A DNA stretch of 64,000 nucleotides from contig NZ_JACJSC010000006.1 in the NCBI RefSeq assembly GCF_014697575.1, positions 124,001 to 188,000 of the forward strand, read 5' to 3'. The notes beneath the pieces were generated by a model, which had not been told where the DNA came from, ran no database searches, and worked only from the letters and a program-made list of their open reading frames with translations. This DNA is from Planktothrix sp. FACHB-1365 (GTDB taxonomy: Bacteria > Cyanobacteriota > Cyanobacteriia > Cyanobacteriales > Microcoleaceae). The position numbers and the translations under genes are program-made. This document shows positions 34,066 through 43,400 of this stretch, piece by piece. Positions within the stretch are counted from its first letter, which is position 1. The number at the start of each line of letters is the position of its first letter.

Positions 34066-34394
34066 ACCTACTGTTTGATCAAAATCTGTCACCTCGATTG
34101 GTCAATCGTCTTGCTGATTTGTATCCTGACTCTCAACACGCTTCCTTTATTGGTTTAGATCAAGCAGACGATCGCCTACTGTGGGAGTATGCAAATCAAC
34201 GTGGCTTTACTGTTGTAACCAGAGACTCTGATTTTAGTGAGTTGAATGTCTTGCGAGGATTTCCACCAAAAGTGATCTGGATTCGACGGGGTAATTGCTC
34301 AACAAATCAGATTGAAGAAATTTTGCGATCGCATTATCAAGACATCATCCAGTTTTACGAAGATCCTGCTCTTGGAGTGTTAGCACTGTATTAG
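34062..34394 (+). CDS. DUF5615 PIN-like toxin
   Basis: This 110-aa protein starts MNLLFDQNLSPRLVNRL with the conserved Asp6, followed by the PIN-like acidic residues in DDRLLWEYA and TRDSDFSEL (about 52-67). It ends with a short strand and helix. DUF5615 proteins are PIN-fold RNase toxins paired with DUF433 antitoxins. The ATGA overlap with that antitoxin at 34062-34065 supports translational coupling. The target RNA is not known here. Confidence 0.87.
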   Translation: MNLLFDQNLSPRLVNRLADLYPDSQHASFIGLDQADDRLLWEYANQRGFTVVTRDSDFSELNVLRGFPPKVIWIRRGNCSTNQIEEILRSHYQDIIQFYEDPALGVLALY

Positions 34395-34619
34395 TATAGT
34401 TTTACCGTCCTATGCCACCGGATTTGCTCACTATATTTGGGTTACAGTTGTAGGTTGCAGGGATAGGTTGCGATCGCCTACACCTGACGTTGAAGCTTTT
34501 CAAGATTACCCCAATCAAGTTTGCAGTTTATAGTGCTAAGAAGGATAGAATGCGATCGTGAAATATGTGTTATGCTATCTCATAAAGCAATTGAATAGCT
34601 CGGTGTTCAACATATATTC

Positions 34620-35258
34620 ATGGACACGTATAAGCAGGTAGCTGAACCTAATGCAGTTGCTAAGGCAAGGTTTGATAGGAACTGTGCCTTGGTTTACCTT
34701 GACTTTCAAAACGCACTTGCTCCAGCCGAAAGGCGCTGTGTGCGACGCATTACTGCTTGGGCAAAAATATACTTTGTTGAGTTTTATAGAGGTAGTCCTG
34801 TCTTCTTAAGTAAATCAAATTACATTGCAAACAACGAGAACTTAAGCAGTGACGTAGGTTTGAAGCGTGAGTTTGCTGACCCATACCGCCTTCAAGAGTC
34901 AAATCCAAAAGTCAAATCGCGGCATCATGTAGATCCACTGTGGGATAAGGAAACTCACGATAAGTGGGTTGAAGAGCATGAGTTGGAGGTGCGTCTATTT
35001 TGGGCACGAAAAAAATACTTAGATCTTGGTGATCCGGAAGATATAGCAAATGTCAAGGCAAATTATGAATTGTTAGGGATTGAACCTTTTTCCAATTCTG
35101 AAACAATCAGACGTGCGTATCATCAAGAAGCTAAGATTTTTCATCCGGATCAAGGTGGAAATGCTCAAAACTTTGCATTGCTCGAAAAAGTCTACAGAAA
35201 TGTATTAGATAATGCAGTTAAAAATGAGAATAAGCTTTTAATGAAGCAAAAAGTGTAA
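34620..35258 (+). CDS. J-domain protein of unknown family
   Basis: The last third of this 212-aa protein is a J domain (about 148-198): YELLGIEPFSNSETIRRAYHQ, then HPD at 175-177 and ALLEKVYRNVL. The J domain should call DnaK (Hsp70) to a client. The first 145 residues are unlike anything I know; they contain RRCVRRITAWAKIYFVEF and HHVDPLWDKETHDKWVEEHE, both helical and charged. Its stop codon (35256-35258) is followed directly by the ATG of the next gene, so the two are coupled. The pair sits in an accessory block behind a toxin-antitoxin module. Confidence 0.82.
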   Translation: MDTYKQVAEPNAVAKARFDRNCALVYLDFQNALAPAERRCVRRITAWAKIYFVEFYRGSPVFLSKSNYIANNENLSSDVGLKREFADPYRLQESNPKVKSRHHVDPLWDKETHDKWVEEHELEVRLFWARKKYLDLGDPEDIANVKANYELLGIEPFSNSETIRRAYHQEAKIFHPDQGGNAQNFALLEKVYRNVLDNAVKNENKLLMKQKV

Positions 35259-36143
35259 ATGTTTGAAGTTCATTATTTTTCTGATAATTCAGTAACTTTC
35301 TCAAGAAATCTAATTGCGCTTAGTGATCTCTTAACGGTACTAGGAATTAGGCAGAAGGCTCAGTATCAAAATATAATTAAACGCCACGAAGAGCGGCTAT
35401 CCCAATTTCCTGAAGAAGCATATACCAATGATCTTGCCCCTTTTGGTCGAGAAAAAGAGATTTTTGTAAGTGGGAACAAGCGAAAGTTTATTAATCTTCG
35501 CCAATCTATTATTTGTGTTCACCAAGCAATTAATTTAGGAATAATTACTAGCCAATATGGATTCAATTTCTTGCAGTGGTACGCCGATATTGTTGAGAGT
35601 GGTATAGAGCAATGGTATGTTGAAAAGTCTGAAGAGGCTCTTCAAGATAGCTTAATTATGTTAGCAGGCTATGGAAGAATCGTCATTCGGCAAGAGGTGA
35701 CTATTCTCGATAATTTATCGGATTCTGATAAAAAGACTCGACGTTTTGATCTTGTTGAATTTGATAATCCTAGAAAAGCAGTTAGAATTCGAGAGCTTAA
35801 GAAACATACAATTACAATCAATCACGTTCGAGAGGCGATTGAAAAGCGACGCTATTTGGAACTTGCAGTTCAGAAATATCCTGGAAAGCGAGTAGACTTT
35901 ATATTTTGCAGTCCTGCTGGAATTGAATCTAGTGCTAGTAATTTTATAGACCAATTTGATAATATCTACTATGAGGAAATGCAAGAGTTAAGCCTACGCT
36001 TATACCTGAATGCTTTAGATCATACCCCTACTGACGGCTGGACACATTTCCAACTAAATGTATTTAGTAAATTTCAAAATATTTTGCCAGAGCAAAAGCT
36101 TTTACGAGCAGCAGAAGATATGAAGCGCAAGAAAAGAAAGTAG
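35259..36143 (+). CDS. Putative PD-(D/E)XK nuclease-like protein
   Basis: I do not recognise this 294-aa protein as a whole. Residues 140-220 have the shape of a PD-(D/E)XK core: Glu146 on a helix or strand, RRFDLVEF with Asp164, then RIRELKKH giving Glu179-x-Lys181, followed by a helix and the strand RVDFIFCSP. The first 100 residues (LIALSDLLTVLGIRQKAQYQ and on) recall phage antirepressor N-terminal DNA-binding domains, at low confidence. The C-terminus is a basic tail (MKRKKRK). It starts at the base after the J-domain gene's stop. A nuclease effector handled by a chaperone partner is an inference. Confidence 0.75.
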   Translation: MFEVHYFSDNSVTFSRNLIALSDLLTVLGIRQKAQYQNIIKRHEERLSQFPEEAYTNDLAPFGREKEIFVSGNKRKFINLRQSIICVHQAINLGIITSQYGFNFLQWYADIVESGIEQWYVEKSEEALQDSLIMLAGYGRIVIRQEVTILDNLSDSDKKTRRFDLVEFDNPRKAVRIRELKKHTITINHVREAIEKRRYLELAVQKYPGKRVDFIFCSPAGIESSASNFIDQFDNIYYEEMQELSLRLYLNALDHTPTDGWTHFQLNVFSKFQNILPEQKLLRAAEDMKRKKRK

Positions 36144-36609
36144 TTTTTTAACTGAATAAAATTCAATCATCTGCTTTACCAACTGATAAACAGACGCTCT
36201 TTGGTTACAGCCGCCACAGGTAACAGGGCAGTCTAACTATTATTAGGCTGAAAAATTATGGCTATCCGTCAGAACTAGATGGATAGCAAAATCTTTCAGC
36301 CTTGTTCTGCGAGATAAACAATAATATTGAAACCAGCATTTAGAAAAAACTCCTCTATCTGTCGGCTTGTCCAATATTCAACTTGGCGTTCATAGACAAA
36401 AGTTTTGGCTCCCATACATTGCTACTACCCTAATTTAACTTCGCTATTGAAAGATAACTCACAAATACTGCTACAACCGAGGACTTAGCCACATAAAGTA
36501 GGTAACGTGAAACCAAACATGACTCGATTGAGCGCTCGCATTAAGTTCAATCAAGCATATAATGCGATCGCGGAACGTTCTAGTGCAGCGCGATTGTTAG
36601 ACAGTGACC
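36144..36609. other. Intergenic region with gene remnant
   Basis: About 466 bases between the nuclease-like gene and the cupin gene. Apart from the short minus-strand remnant listed separately and one GCGATCGC octamer near 36564, nothing coding is seen. Confidence 0.5.
36296..36415 (-). pseudogene. Short remnant, possibly a methyltransferase C-terminus
   Basis: A 39-codon frame reads MGAKTFVYERQVEYWT followed by SRQIEEFFLNAGF and a stop. The pattern YW...xxIEEFFxxAGF is typical of the end of class I SAM methyltransferases. No N-terminal part is seen upstream, so if real it is a leftover fragment. Could be chance. Confidence 0.3.
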
Positions 36610-37080
36610 TTAATATGCGCGACCATCTTTGTGCGTTAAAGCCCATTCACCATTCGGCAATTGTGTTGCTTTGAGATCGTCATTTGGGAATTCCACCTCG
36701 TCTCCCTCAGTGCGATCGCCAATTTCAAGATAGGTTACATTTTCCTGGGATCGATTAATCAGTTGATGGGCGATACCTGTCCCTGCCTTAAATCCATAGC
36801 AGTCTCCAGGATGCAAAACGAATTCCTCTTCGCCCAGTACCAGCGTTGGGCTGCCTTCCAATACCAGGATAAATTCTTCTTGCTTTGAGTGGCTGTGAGC
36901 AAGTGCAGAAATTGCACCCGGTGAGAGATGGGTTAAATTAACTCCAAAATGAGTTAACCCAAAATACTCACCCAGTTTTCGCTTTTGTCGTCCCTGAACA
37001 AGGGAAGCATAAGGCTCTGGGTATATTGTCTTACCGAGGGGTGCTGAAATCAATTCTGCTGAAATTGGGGATTGCTTCAC
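36610..37080 (-). CDS. Cupin-domain protein
   Basis: This 156-aa single-cupin protein has cupin motif 1 as AHSHSKQEEFILVLEG (His62, His64, Glu68) and motif 2 as HPGDCYGFKAGTGIAHQLIN (His105), the standard metal ligands. The flanks (EYFGLTHFGVNLTHL; LEIGDRTEGDEVEFPNDDL) are typical of a bacterial cupin_2 family often annotated as transcriptional-regulator-like or sugar-binding cupins. The substrate is unknown. Upstream on its strand is a 190-base gap and then the Dam gene on the same strand. Confidence 0.87.
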   Translation of the reverse strand: MKQSPISAELISAPLGKTIYPEPYASLVQGRQKRKLGEYFGLTHFGVNLTHLSPGAISALAHSHSKQEEFILVLEGSPTLVLGEEEFVLHPGDCYGFKAGTGIAHQLINRSQENVTYLEIGDRTEGDEVEFPNDDLKATQLPNGEWALTHKDGRAY

Positions 37081-37273
37081 AACTCATCCTTCCTTACTGT
37101 GTAATGGTTGAGCGGTTTATATCGTTACGTCGTGTCCTAGTTTTGCACGAAACTGTTCTAGGGGAGAAATCTTTTGACTTTTGGATAAACTCTATGGGGT
37201 TAAACGTAGGGATTCAAGTGGGATGAAAAAATCAATATATCATTTTTTCCTGGTTTTTTGTTGTTCATGTCTT

Positions 37274-38140
37274 TTAATGTTTGGTAACATAATTTAAAAT
37301 TAAAACCTCATCTATTTTACCTCGTTTTAGAGCATTAGAGTTAATACTGCGGGTTGCAGAAACAATAAAAATTGTTTCTTTATAATCTTTATACAAATCC
37401 AAGATAAAATCTGTGGCTGAATTACTCAACATCACATTACATCGTTTTTCGGTTAATTCATCAACCACCTGTTTTAAACGTCTTTGTTCATTTTGATTAA
37501 AACCATTAATATCATATCCGGTAAAAGACGCGGTATTAGAAACGGGATCATAAGGAGGATCAAAATAGACAAAATCGCCTTTTTTTGCATCTTTAACAGC
37601 TTCAGCAAAATCAAGATTTGAAAAAGTTACTTTATTTTGATTAAAATAATCATTAACTCCCCTTAATACCGCCTCATCTAATATATTCGGATTCTTATAA
37701 CGACCAAAGGGAACATTAAACTGTCCTTTAGAATTAACTCTAAATAATCCATTATAACAAGTTTTGTTTAAATAAATAATTCGGGCAGCTTTTTCAGCTT
37801 CAGAGAATTTACTATACTTTTTTGAACGATCAATTCCTCGAAGATCATCATAATATTCTTTGGAATTTTTCGCTTTGTGATCTTTTAAAATCTCAATGAG
37901 TTCTTCAACATTATCCTTAATCACTTTATAACAATTAATTAATTCCCAGTTACTATCATTCACAATTGCTGTTTTAGGTTGTAACTCAAATAAGAGTGCA
38001 CCTCCTCCTAAAAAGGGTTCAAAGTATGTAGCTTTACCGATATTTTTAGGAAGATATTTTAGGATTTCCGGTAATAATTGCCTTTTACCTCCCGCCCATT
38101 TTAAAAAGGGTTTAACCAAGGGATTTTTTTGCACAGTCAC
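37274..38140 (-). CDS. dam: Orphan DNA adenine methyltransferase, Dam/D12 class
   Basis: This 288-aa N6-adenine methylase has the D12 class order: WAGGKRQLLPEI (15-26), FEPFLGGGALL (40-50, SAM binding), NKTCYNGLFRVNSKGQFN, and catalytic DPPY at 194-197. This arrangement is that of Dam and M.DpnII, which methylate GATC. No restriction enzyme gene is next to it, so it is an orphan. GATC is the core of the HIP1 octamer frequent in this genome, so its likely role is genome-wide GATC marking; the exact target is inferred. Confidence 0.93.
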   Translation of the reverse strand: MTVQKNPLVKPFLKWAGGKRQLLPEILKYLPKNIGKATYFEPFLGGGALLFELQPKTAIVNDSNWELINCYKVIKDNVEELIEILKDHKAKNSKEYYDDLRGIDRSKKYSKFSEAEKAARIIYLNKTCYNGLFRVNSKGQFNVPFGRYKNPNILDEAVLRGVNDYFNQNKVTFSNLDFAEAVKDAKKGDFVYFDPPYDPVSNTASFTGYDINGFNQNEQRRLKQVVDELTEKRCNVMLSNSATDFILDLYKDYKETIFIVSATRSINSNALKRGKIDEVLILNYVTKH

Positions 38141-38284
38141 AGACTAATAATTCCTTCAAACTTTAGGAGCATAGTCTATTTTAGATTAAATTGAAATTTT
38201 AGTCAATATGCACGATTTACCCAAAATACTGCATTATTTGTTATTCTATTCAACGTGAACTAACGAACAGCGTCTAAAACTTCA

Positions 38285-39385
38285 ATGACTCAGCCGATTT
38301 ATCAGCCCCCTTTTAATCTAAAAAACGGTTTCTTGATGACCATTTATGGGGCTTTAAGAGCCAGCCGAACTTGGGAAAAGACCATTAATTTACCTGAGCC
38401 TCCCTATCAAGAAGCGGTATTTTCTGGGGCGGGAGGGGTTCCTATTTACGGGATTATTGCTAAACCCAAAAATCCTAAAGGGACGATTGTTTCTACCTAT
38501 GGAATTACGGGGACTTTAGAGAATCAATGGTTTTTAAAACTGGGGGGAAGAAAAGCATTTGCGGCGGGTTATGCGGTGGTTTTGTTTGACTGGAGAGCCC
38601 ACGGAAAAACAGCAGAATTATCCCCAACATTAACATCCGATGGCTTATTAGAAGGAGAAGATTTTGTTAGAATTGCGGCACAATCTAAACGAATGGGTTG
38701 TCCGACTCCTTTTTGGTTTACGGGGTATTCTTTAGGAGGACAATTAGCATTATGGGGAATTAAAACGGCTCAAACTGTCAATCAATGGGGGCTAGATTTA
38801 AACTTAAAAGATTCCGATATTGCTGGGGGGGCAGTGATTTGTCCGAGTTTAGATTCTAATCGTTCTTTAAGTTATTTAGTCCAACATTCTTGGGGAAAAC
38901 ATTTAGAACGGGCGATTACAAAAGAACTGAAGAAGTTAGCTAAACATCTGTATCAGTATCATCCTCATGATATTGATTTAGAAGCCATTAAACGAGCGAA
39001 TTCAATCTGGAGTTTTGACCATGAATTAGTCATTAAACGGTTAGGGTTTAAGAGTGTTGAAGAGTATTATAAAGCCAGTGGTGGGTTACAGTTAATTCCC
39101 CAAATTCATAAACCTACATTAATTTTATATGCAGAAGATGATCCCTTATTTGAACCTGCAATTATTCCTGAGTTGAAAGCTGCAAGTTATCACAATTCTG
39201 CCATTGATTTAGTTACAACTCAATATGGGGGTCATGTTGGATATATTAGTAGTAAATCTTGTCAAAATGAATTTAATGATCCAGATCGGTGGTGGGCCTG
39301 GAATCGTATTTTAGATTGGTTTAACCAGCAAGAACAGTCTTTAGAAACGGATAAACATATCAATTACAACCGTAAATTATCGTAA
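38285..39385 (+). CDS. Alpha/beta-fold hydrolase
   Basis: The 366-aa protein has the alpha/beta-hydrolase landmarks: an early strand TIVSTYGITGTL, the nucleophile Ser149 in FTGYSLGGQLAL, the acid in LYAEDDPLFEP, and the base in YGGHVGYI. The layout resembles YheT-like hydrolases, with a helical cap at about 190-270. No signal peptide. The substrate is unknown. It is divergent from the Dam gene across 144 bases. Confidence 0.85.
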   Translation: MTQPIYQPPFNLKNGFLMTIYGALRASRTWEKTINLPEPPYQEAVFSGAGGVPIYGIIAKPKNPKGTIVSTYGITGTLENQWFLKLGGRKAFAAGYAVVLFDWRAHGKTAELSPTLTSDGLLEGEDFVRIAAQSKRMGCPTPFWFTGYSLGGQLALWGIKTAQTVNQWGLDLNLKDSDIAGGAVICPSLDSNRSLSYLVQHSWGKHLERAITKELKKLAKHLYQYHPHDIDLEAIKRANSIWSFDHELVIKRLGFKSVEEYYKASGGLQLIPQIHKPTLILYAEDDPLFEPAIIPELKAASYHNSAIDLVTTQYGGHVGYISSKSCQNEFNDPDRWWAWNRILDWFNQQEQSLETDKHINYNRKLS

Positions 39386-39605
39386 ACTTCAGAAGAATTT
39401 TGATATAAAAGTAAACCCATAATTACCGAAATATACGGTTGACGAAATACTCGGAATAGCTTATCTAAGCTTAATTTCTCATCGAATTGTAGAGTTTATA
39501 ACTAAGATAAGATAGAATTTAGGCAATCGTTAACGGAATAACCAGAAGTCCGACTCAAATGACAATTTGAAACGATTGATTTTCAATTACCAGAGTGCAA
39601 CCCAG

Positions 39606-39761
39606 ATGGAAACCCTGCTTATTATTTTAGGATTATCGGCTGGAGCCGCCATTGCTGCTCAATTTCATAAACCCAAACCTGAACCTCCTCCTAAAGAAAA
39701 ATGGGATAAGGAATGGGATGTTGAGACAAAAACCCGAATTAAATATCGCCGAAATCACTAA
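39606..39761 (+). CDS. Small hydrophobic-anchor protein
   Basis: A 51-aa frame starts METLLIILGLSAGAAIAAQF, a single membrane segment or signal, then a Lys/Glu/Pro-rich tail (KPKPEPPPKEKWDKEWDVE). No clear ribosome-binding site is seen at ATG 39606; a TTG at 39567 would extend it. It lies between the hydrolase and the bilin lyase gene on the same strand. Function unknown; it may not be expressed. Confidence 0.45.
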   Translation: METLLIILGLSAGAAIAAQFHKPKPEPPPKEKWDKEWDVETKTRIKYRRNH

Positions 39762-39936
39762 TATTCTGTTTAAGCTTGAGATGACAAATTGTCTCAGGGG
39801 TCAATGTAGGGTCTGTAAGCGCGGCGATCGCACCACTAACAGGTGATAAACTTTAACCTCTGGGACTATTAAAATCAGCCCCATTTATTGTAAAATTCAA
39901 AAGGATTGGGGTTCTTCTTTTTGGGGATAATTAACG

Positions 39937-40458
39937 ATGAATATTAGCGATTTCTTTGAATTAAGTGCCGGGAAATGGTTTTCTCAACGCACTCTACACA
40001 ATTTAAAATCGGGGGAATTAAAAGCGGGTAAGTCTAATTTAATCATTGAACATTTACCGAACAACGATGGGACGGTGATTCAAGTTTGTCAGCAGCATAA
40101 GATTGACCCGACTACAATTTCTGGAGGGTTTCGATTAACGTGGGAGGGAACAATAGAAGGAAACTCTAATCCAGAGAAGGGGTCTGCTATTTTAGTTCCG
40201 ATTATCTATCCTGATCATCCTCAGCAAGGTGAATTATTACAATGTCAAGGCACAAATCCCAATCAATCTTTATCGGGATGTTATAGTTTAGGAGAAGATG
40301 AGGTCTTAACTTTAATTACAGAATCTCCTAATTTTTATGTGGAAGAACGGTTATGGTATTTGATGCCTAATCTTAGGCTTCGTACCAGTATTGTTAAAAA
40401 TAATACTGGTTTAACTCAAGCGTCTTTTTGTTCGGAAATTCGCATGGGATTAAAATAA
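39937..40458 (+). CDS. Phycobiliprotein lyase, CpcS/CpeS family
   Basis: This 173-aa lipocalin-fold protein attaches a bilin to a cysteine of phycobiliprotein subunits, usually Cys82/84 of alpha or beta chains. Typical segments are FFELSAGKWFSQRTLHNL at the N-terminus, LSGCYSLGEDEVLTLITE in the middle, and the ligand region YVEERLWYLMPNLRLRTSIV with FCSEIRMG at the end. Whether it is CpcS, CpcU or CpeS cannot be told from the sequence alone. It ends 13 bases from the convergent mannosidase gene. Confidence 0.92.
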   Translation: MNISDFFELSAGKWFSQRTLHNLKSGELKAGKSNLIIEHLPNNDGTVIQVCQQHKIDPTTISGGFRLTWEGTIEGNSNPEKGSAILVPIIYPDHPQQGELLQCQGTNPNQSLSGCYSLGEDEVLTLITESPNFYVEERLWYLMPNLRLRTSIVKNNTGLTQASFCSEIRMGLK

Positions 40459-40471
40459 TCGGGGTTGACGG

Positions 40472-43400
40472 TTAACCGTTTTCTATTCCTGATAAAGCAA
40501 AACTGGCTATTTTCCAAGGAGATATTATCATACTGCTAATTTCCTGGGATTCTTCTAATAAATTGACGGGATAGTCTAGGGTTAATCCCAGAGAATTATC
40601 CCATTTTAAAATAGTCTCTTCTCCTTGGGATTCATAACATCTTAAAATCCAGCGTTGCGGTTGGGTTTCTGCTGGTTTGAATGCCATTAAAATTAACGAT
40701 TCCGATCCTAATTCTAGGAAACTCTGGTAATCGGTTAATTCAGATGTTGTTTTAGATAAACTAGACGCAACAGGAGGATAAGTTTTAACCTGTAACGGAC
40801 GGTTAAATTCATAGCCTTTTTGAACGGTTTTGGCTTGTTTCCAATCTCCCGTATGGGGATAAAGGGCATAACTAAATTGATGAGATCCTAAATCGGCTTC
40901 TGGGTCGGGCCAAGTTGAACCTCTTAATAGTGTTAATCGTAATTGATTCGGTTGAGCATCATAGCCATATTTACTATCGTTTAAAAGACTAATTCCATAG
41001 TCTGATGTACTGATATCTGCCCAATGAATCGCCGGAACTTCCCATTTGGCTTTTTCTGGATCGGTTTGGGGATTTGTAGACCGTTGAATCACACCGCAAG
41101 GAATTTCATAACTGGCTGTATCCGCAGAAATTGTTAGGGGAAAGGCGGCTTTGATTAAAATATGACGCTCTTGCCAATTGACGGTTGTTTCAATTTTTAA
41201 TAGGGGAGAATCTTGCTCTAAACTATAATCTTGACAAAAATCTGATTGCTGGAATTGTTTAATAATTCTCAATTTCCAAACTATAGGCCCTTGTTCTATC
41301 CATTCAATGGATTTTAGTTGCGGAGACGGTAAGGGATGTTGTTGATAATTCGGATCGATATTCCACCCATCCCAATATTGTCCTGAATCTTCAAAGGCTT
41401 GTAATTGATTTCCTTCTCCGGGTTTTAGGATATTACGTTGATGAATTAAGTCGAAAACCTGTTCTAAATTTCCGGTTTCGGAATTAATAATAACTCGCAA
41501 AATCCCATTATCAAAGCTAATCTTTTCCGGTTCTAACTGATAACTATTGACAAACTCGTTTTTTTCTGCTAAACTTTTAGTAAAATGGGGAATAGGTGCG
41601 CTCATATAGGGTGTTTTCCCCGACGTTTCAAGGGTTTCAGCCTCCTTCACCCCCAGCCAATAGACTCGATACCCCACACTCGGAACATTTTTTGCTAAAA
41701 ATAACAGTTGCGGCGTTTCCGACCTTTCTCCCCGGAGTTGGGAGGGTTGGGCTATTCCCTGAGTATCGTAAATTTCCCAAGAATTATCGCCATTGGGAAT
41801 AGGGACAGCAACAACCTCTGAGCGTGACCAGTTCAGGGAATTAAAGATAAAAATCGGTTGGGCGTTCAGTTGGGGTGGGGGAGGAAGAGGCGTAAAATTA
41901 GCGATCGCATCAAAAGATTGTTGTAGAATCTCTTCTGCTTTTGTGATGGCGGTTTGCCAATCTTGATTCGCTTGTTGGTAAACGGAAGAAATAGAAGAAC
42001 CGGGTAAAATATCGTGAAATTGGTTGAATAAAACTTGCTTCCAAGCGGTTTCTAGTTCCCGTTGGGGATAGGAAGACTGGGTGTAAAGGGTTGCGAGAGT
42101 TGCAAACAGTTCCGCTTCATATAATAGCGTTTCACTGCGACGGTTATAACGTTTTTGATCGGCGTGAGTAGTATAGCAACCGCGATGGAATTCTAAATAA
42201 AGTTCATCCTGCCAGATGGGAAGGGATACGGGGGGATTATTCAGGACTTCTTGTAAATAATCGGCGACGGTTTGAAAGGTAAATTGAGGGAAAATAGCAG
42301 ATAGATTCCAGCGTCGAGTTATTTCTAACATATCACGGGTCGGCCCTCCCCCATGATCGCCAACTCCTGGCAACCATAAACTCTGATTTAATCCGGTTTG
42401 GGTTTTCCAGTCTATCGCCGCTTTAAACATTTTAACGGGTTCAACTCGTTCACCAATTAAAGCCGTCATGAAACTCACAATTTGAGTTCCATCTAACCCT
42501 TGCCATTGAAATAAGCCGTAGGGAAATTTTGTACTATCGTTCCAGCGCAGTTTTTGGGTAATAAAATAGTTGATACCCCCTTGTTTAAAGATTTGGGGAA
42601 GTTGCCAACAAAATCCAAAGGTATCGGGTAGCCAAGCAACGGTGGAAAGTTGACCCATTTTTTCTAAAACATAATGTTGTCCGTATAAAACCTGACGGAC
42701 GATAGATTCTCCATTAATCAGATTGAGATCTGGTTCTACCCAAAGTCCGGCGGCGATTTCCCAGGTTTGCTGTTGAACCCTATTGAGAATTTGGCTAAAT
42801 AAATCAGGACAGTTTTGTTCTATCCATTCATACAGAACGGGGGAAGAATGGCAAAAAATTAGTTCAGGAAAATCCGTTTGTAAGTTCAGAACTGATTCAA
42901 AGGTTTTCTGCGCGACTATCCAAGTTTCTGCTATCGGCCATAGCCAAGCTAAATCTAAATGGGCGTGACCGAGTAAGCGAATTTGATAGGATGGCAATTG
43001 TGGAATAATCGACTGTAAGGTTTGACGAAGTTGAATCAGACTATTTTTAAATTGGGGAAGCTGTTGGGGGAGAGTATAGCCAGAAATAATCTCTAAACGT
43101 TCTAATAGGGAAATTAAGCTGGCTTCAAGGTTGGGGTTGTGGAGTTCGGCGTTTAAAATTATCCCCAAAATTTCTAATTCATCGGCTAAAAATACCGGGT
43201 CAATTTGGGAAGCGTCCGAGACTTCATACCAACACCAGGAAGAAACCAATGCGCCTCGGTCATGACCGGGACTGACTAAATTTAATTCCACCTCAAACTC
43301 ATCCCCTGGCTGTACCGAGGGACTTAATAAAATTCGGGTATAACTATCAAATAAATCTCCCGCTTGGACAAACTGATGATTAATATAGATTTGAGCCTCT

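Noticed and set aside
33720-37080. Direct repeat of the tRNA-Cys 3' end marking an island border
   Set aside because: I could not find a second copy of GTTCAAATCCGGGTG or a similar stretch downstream within the window.
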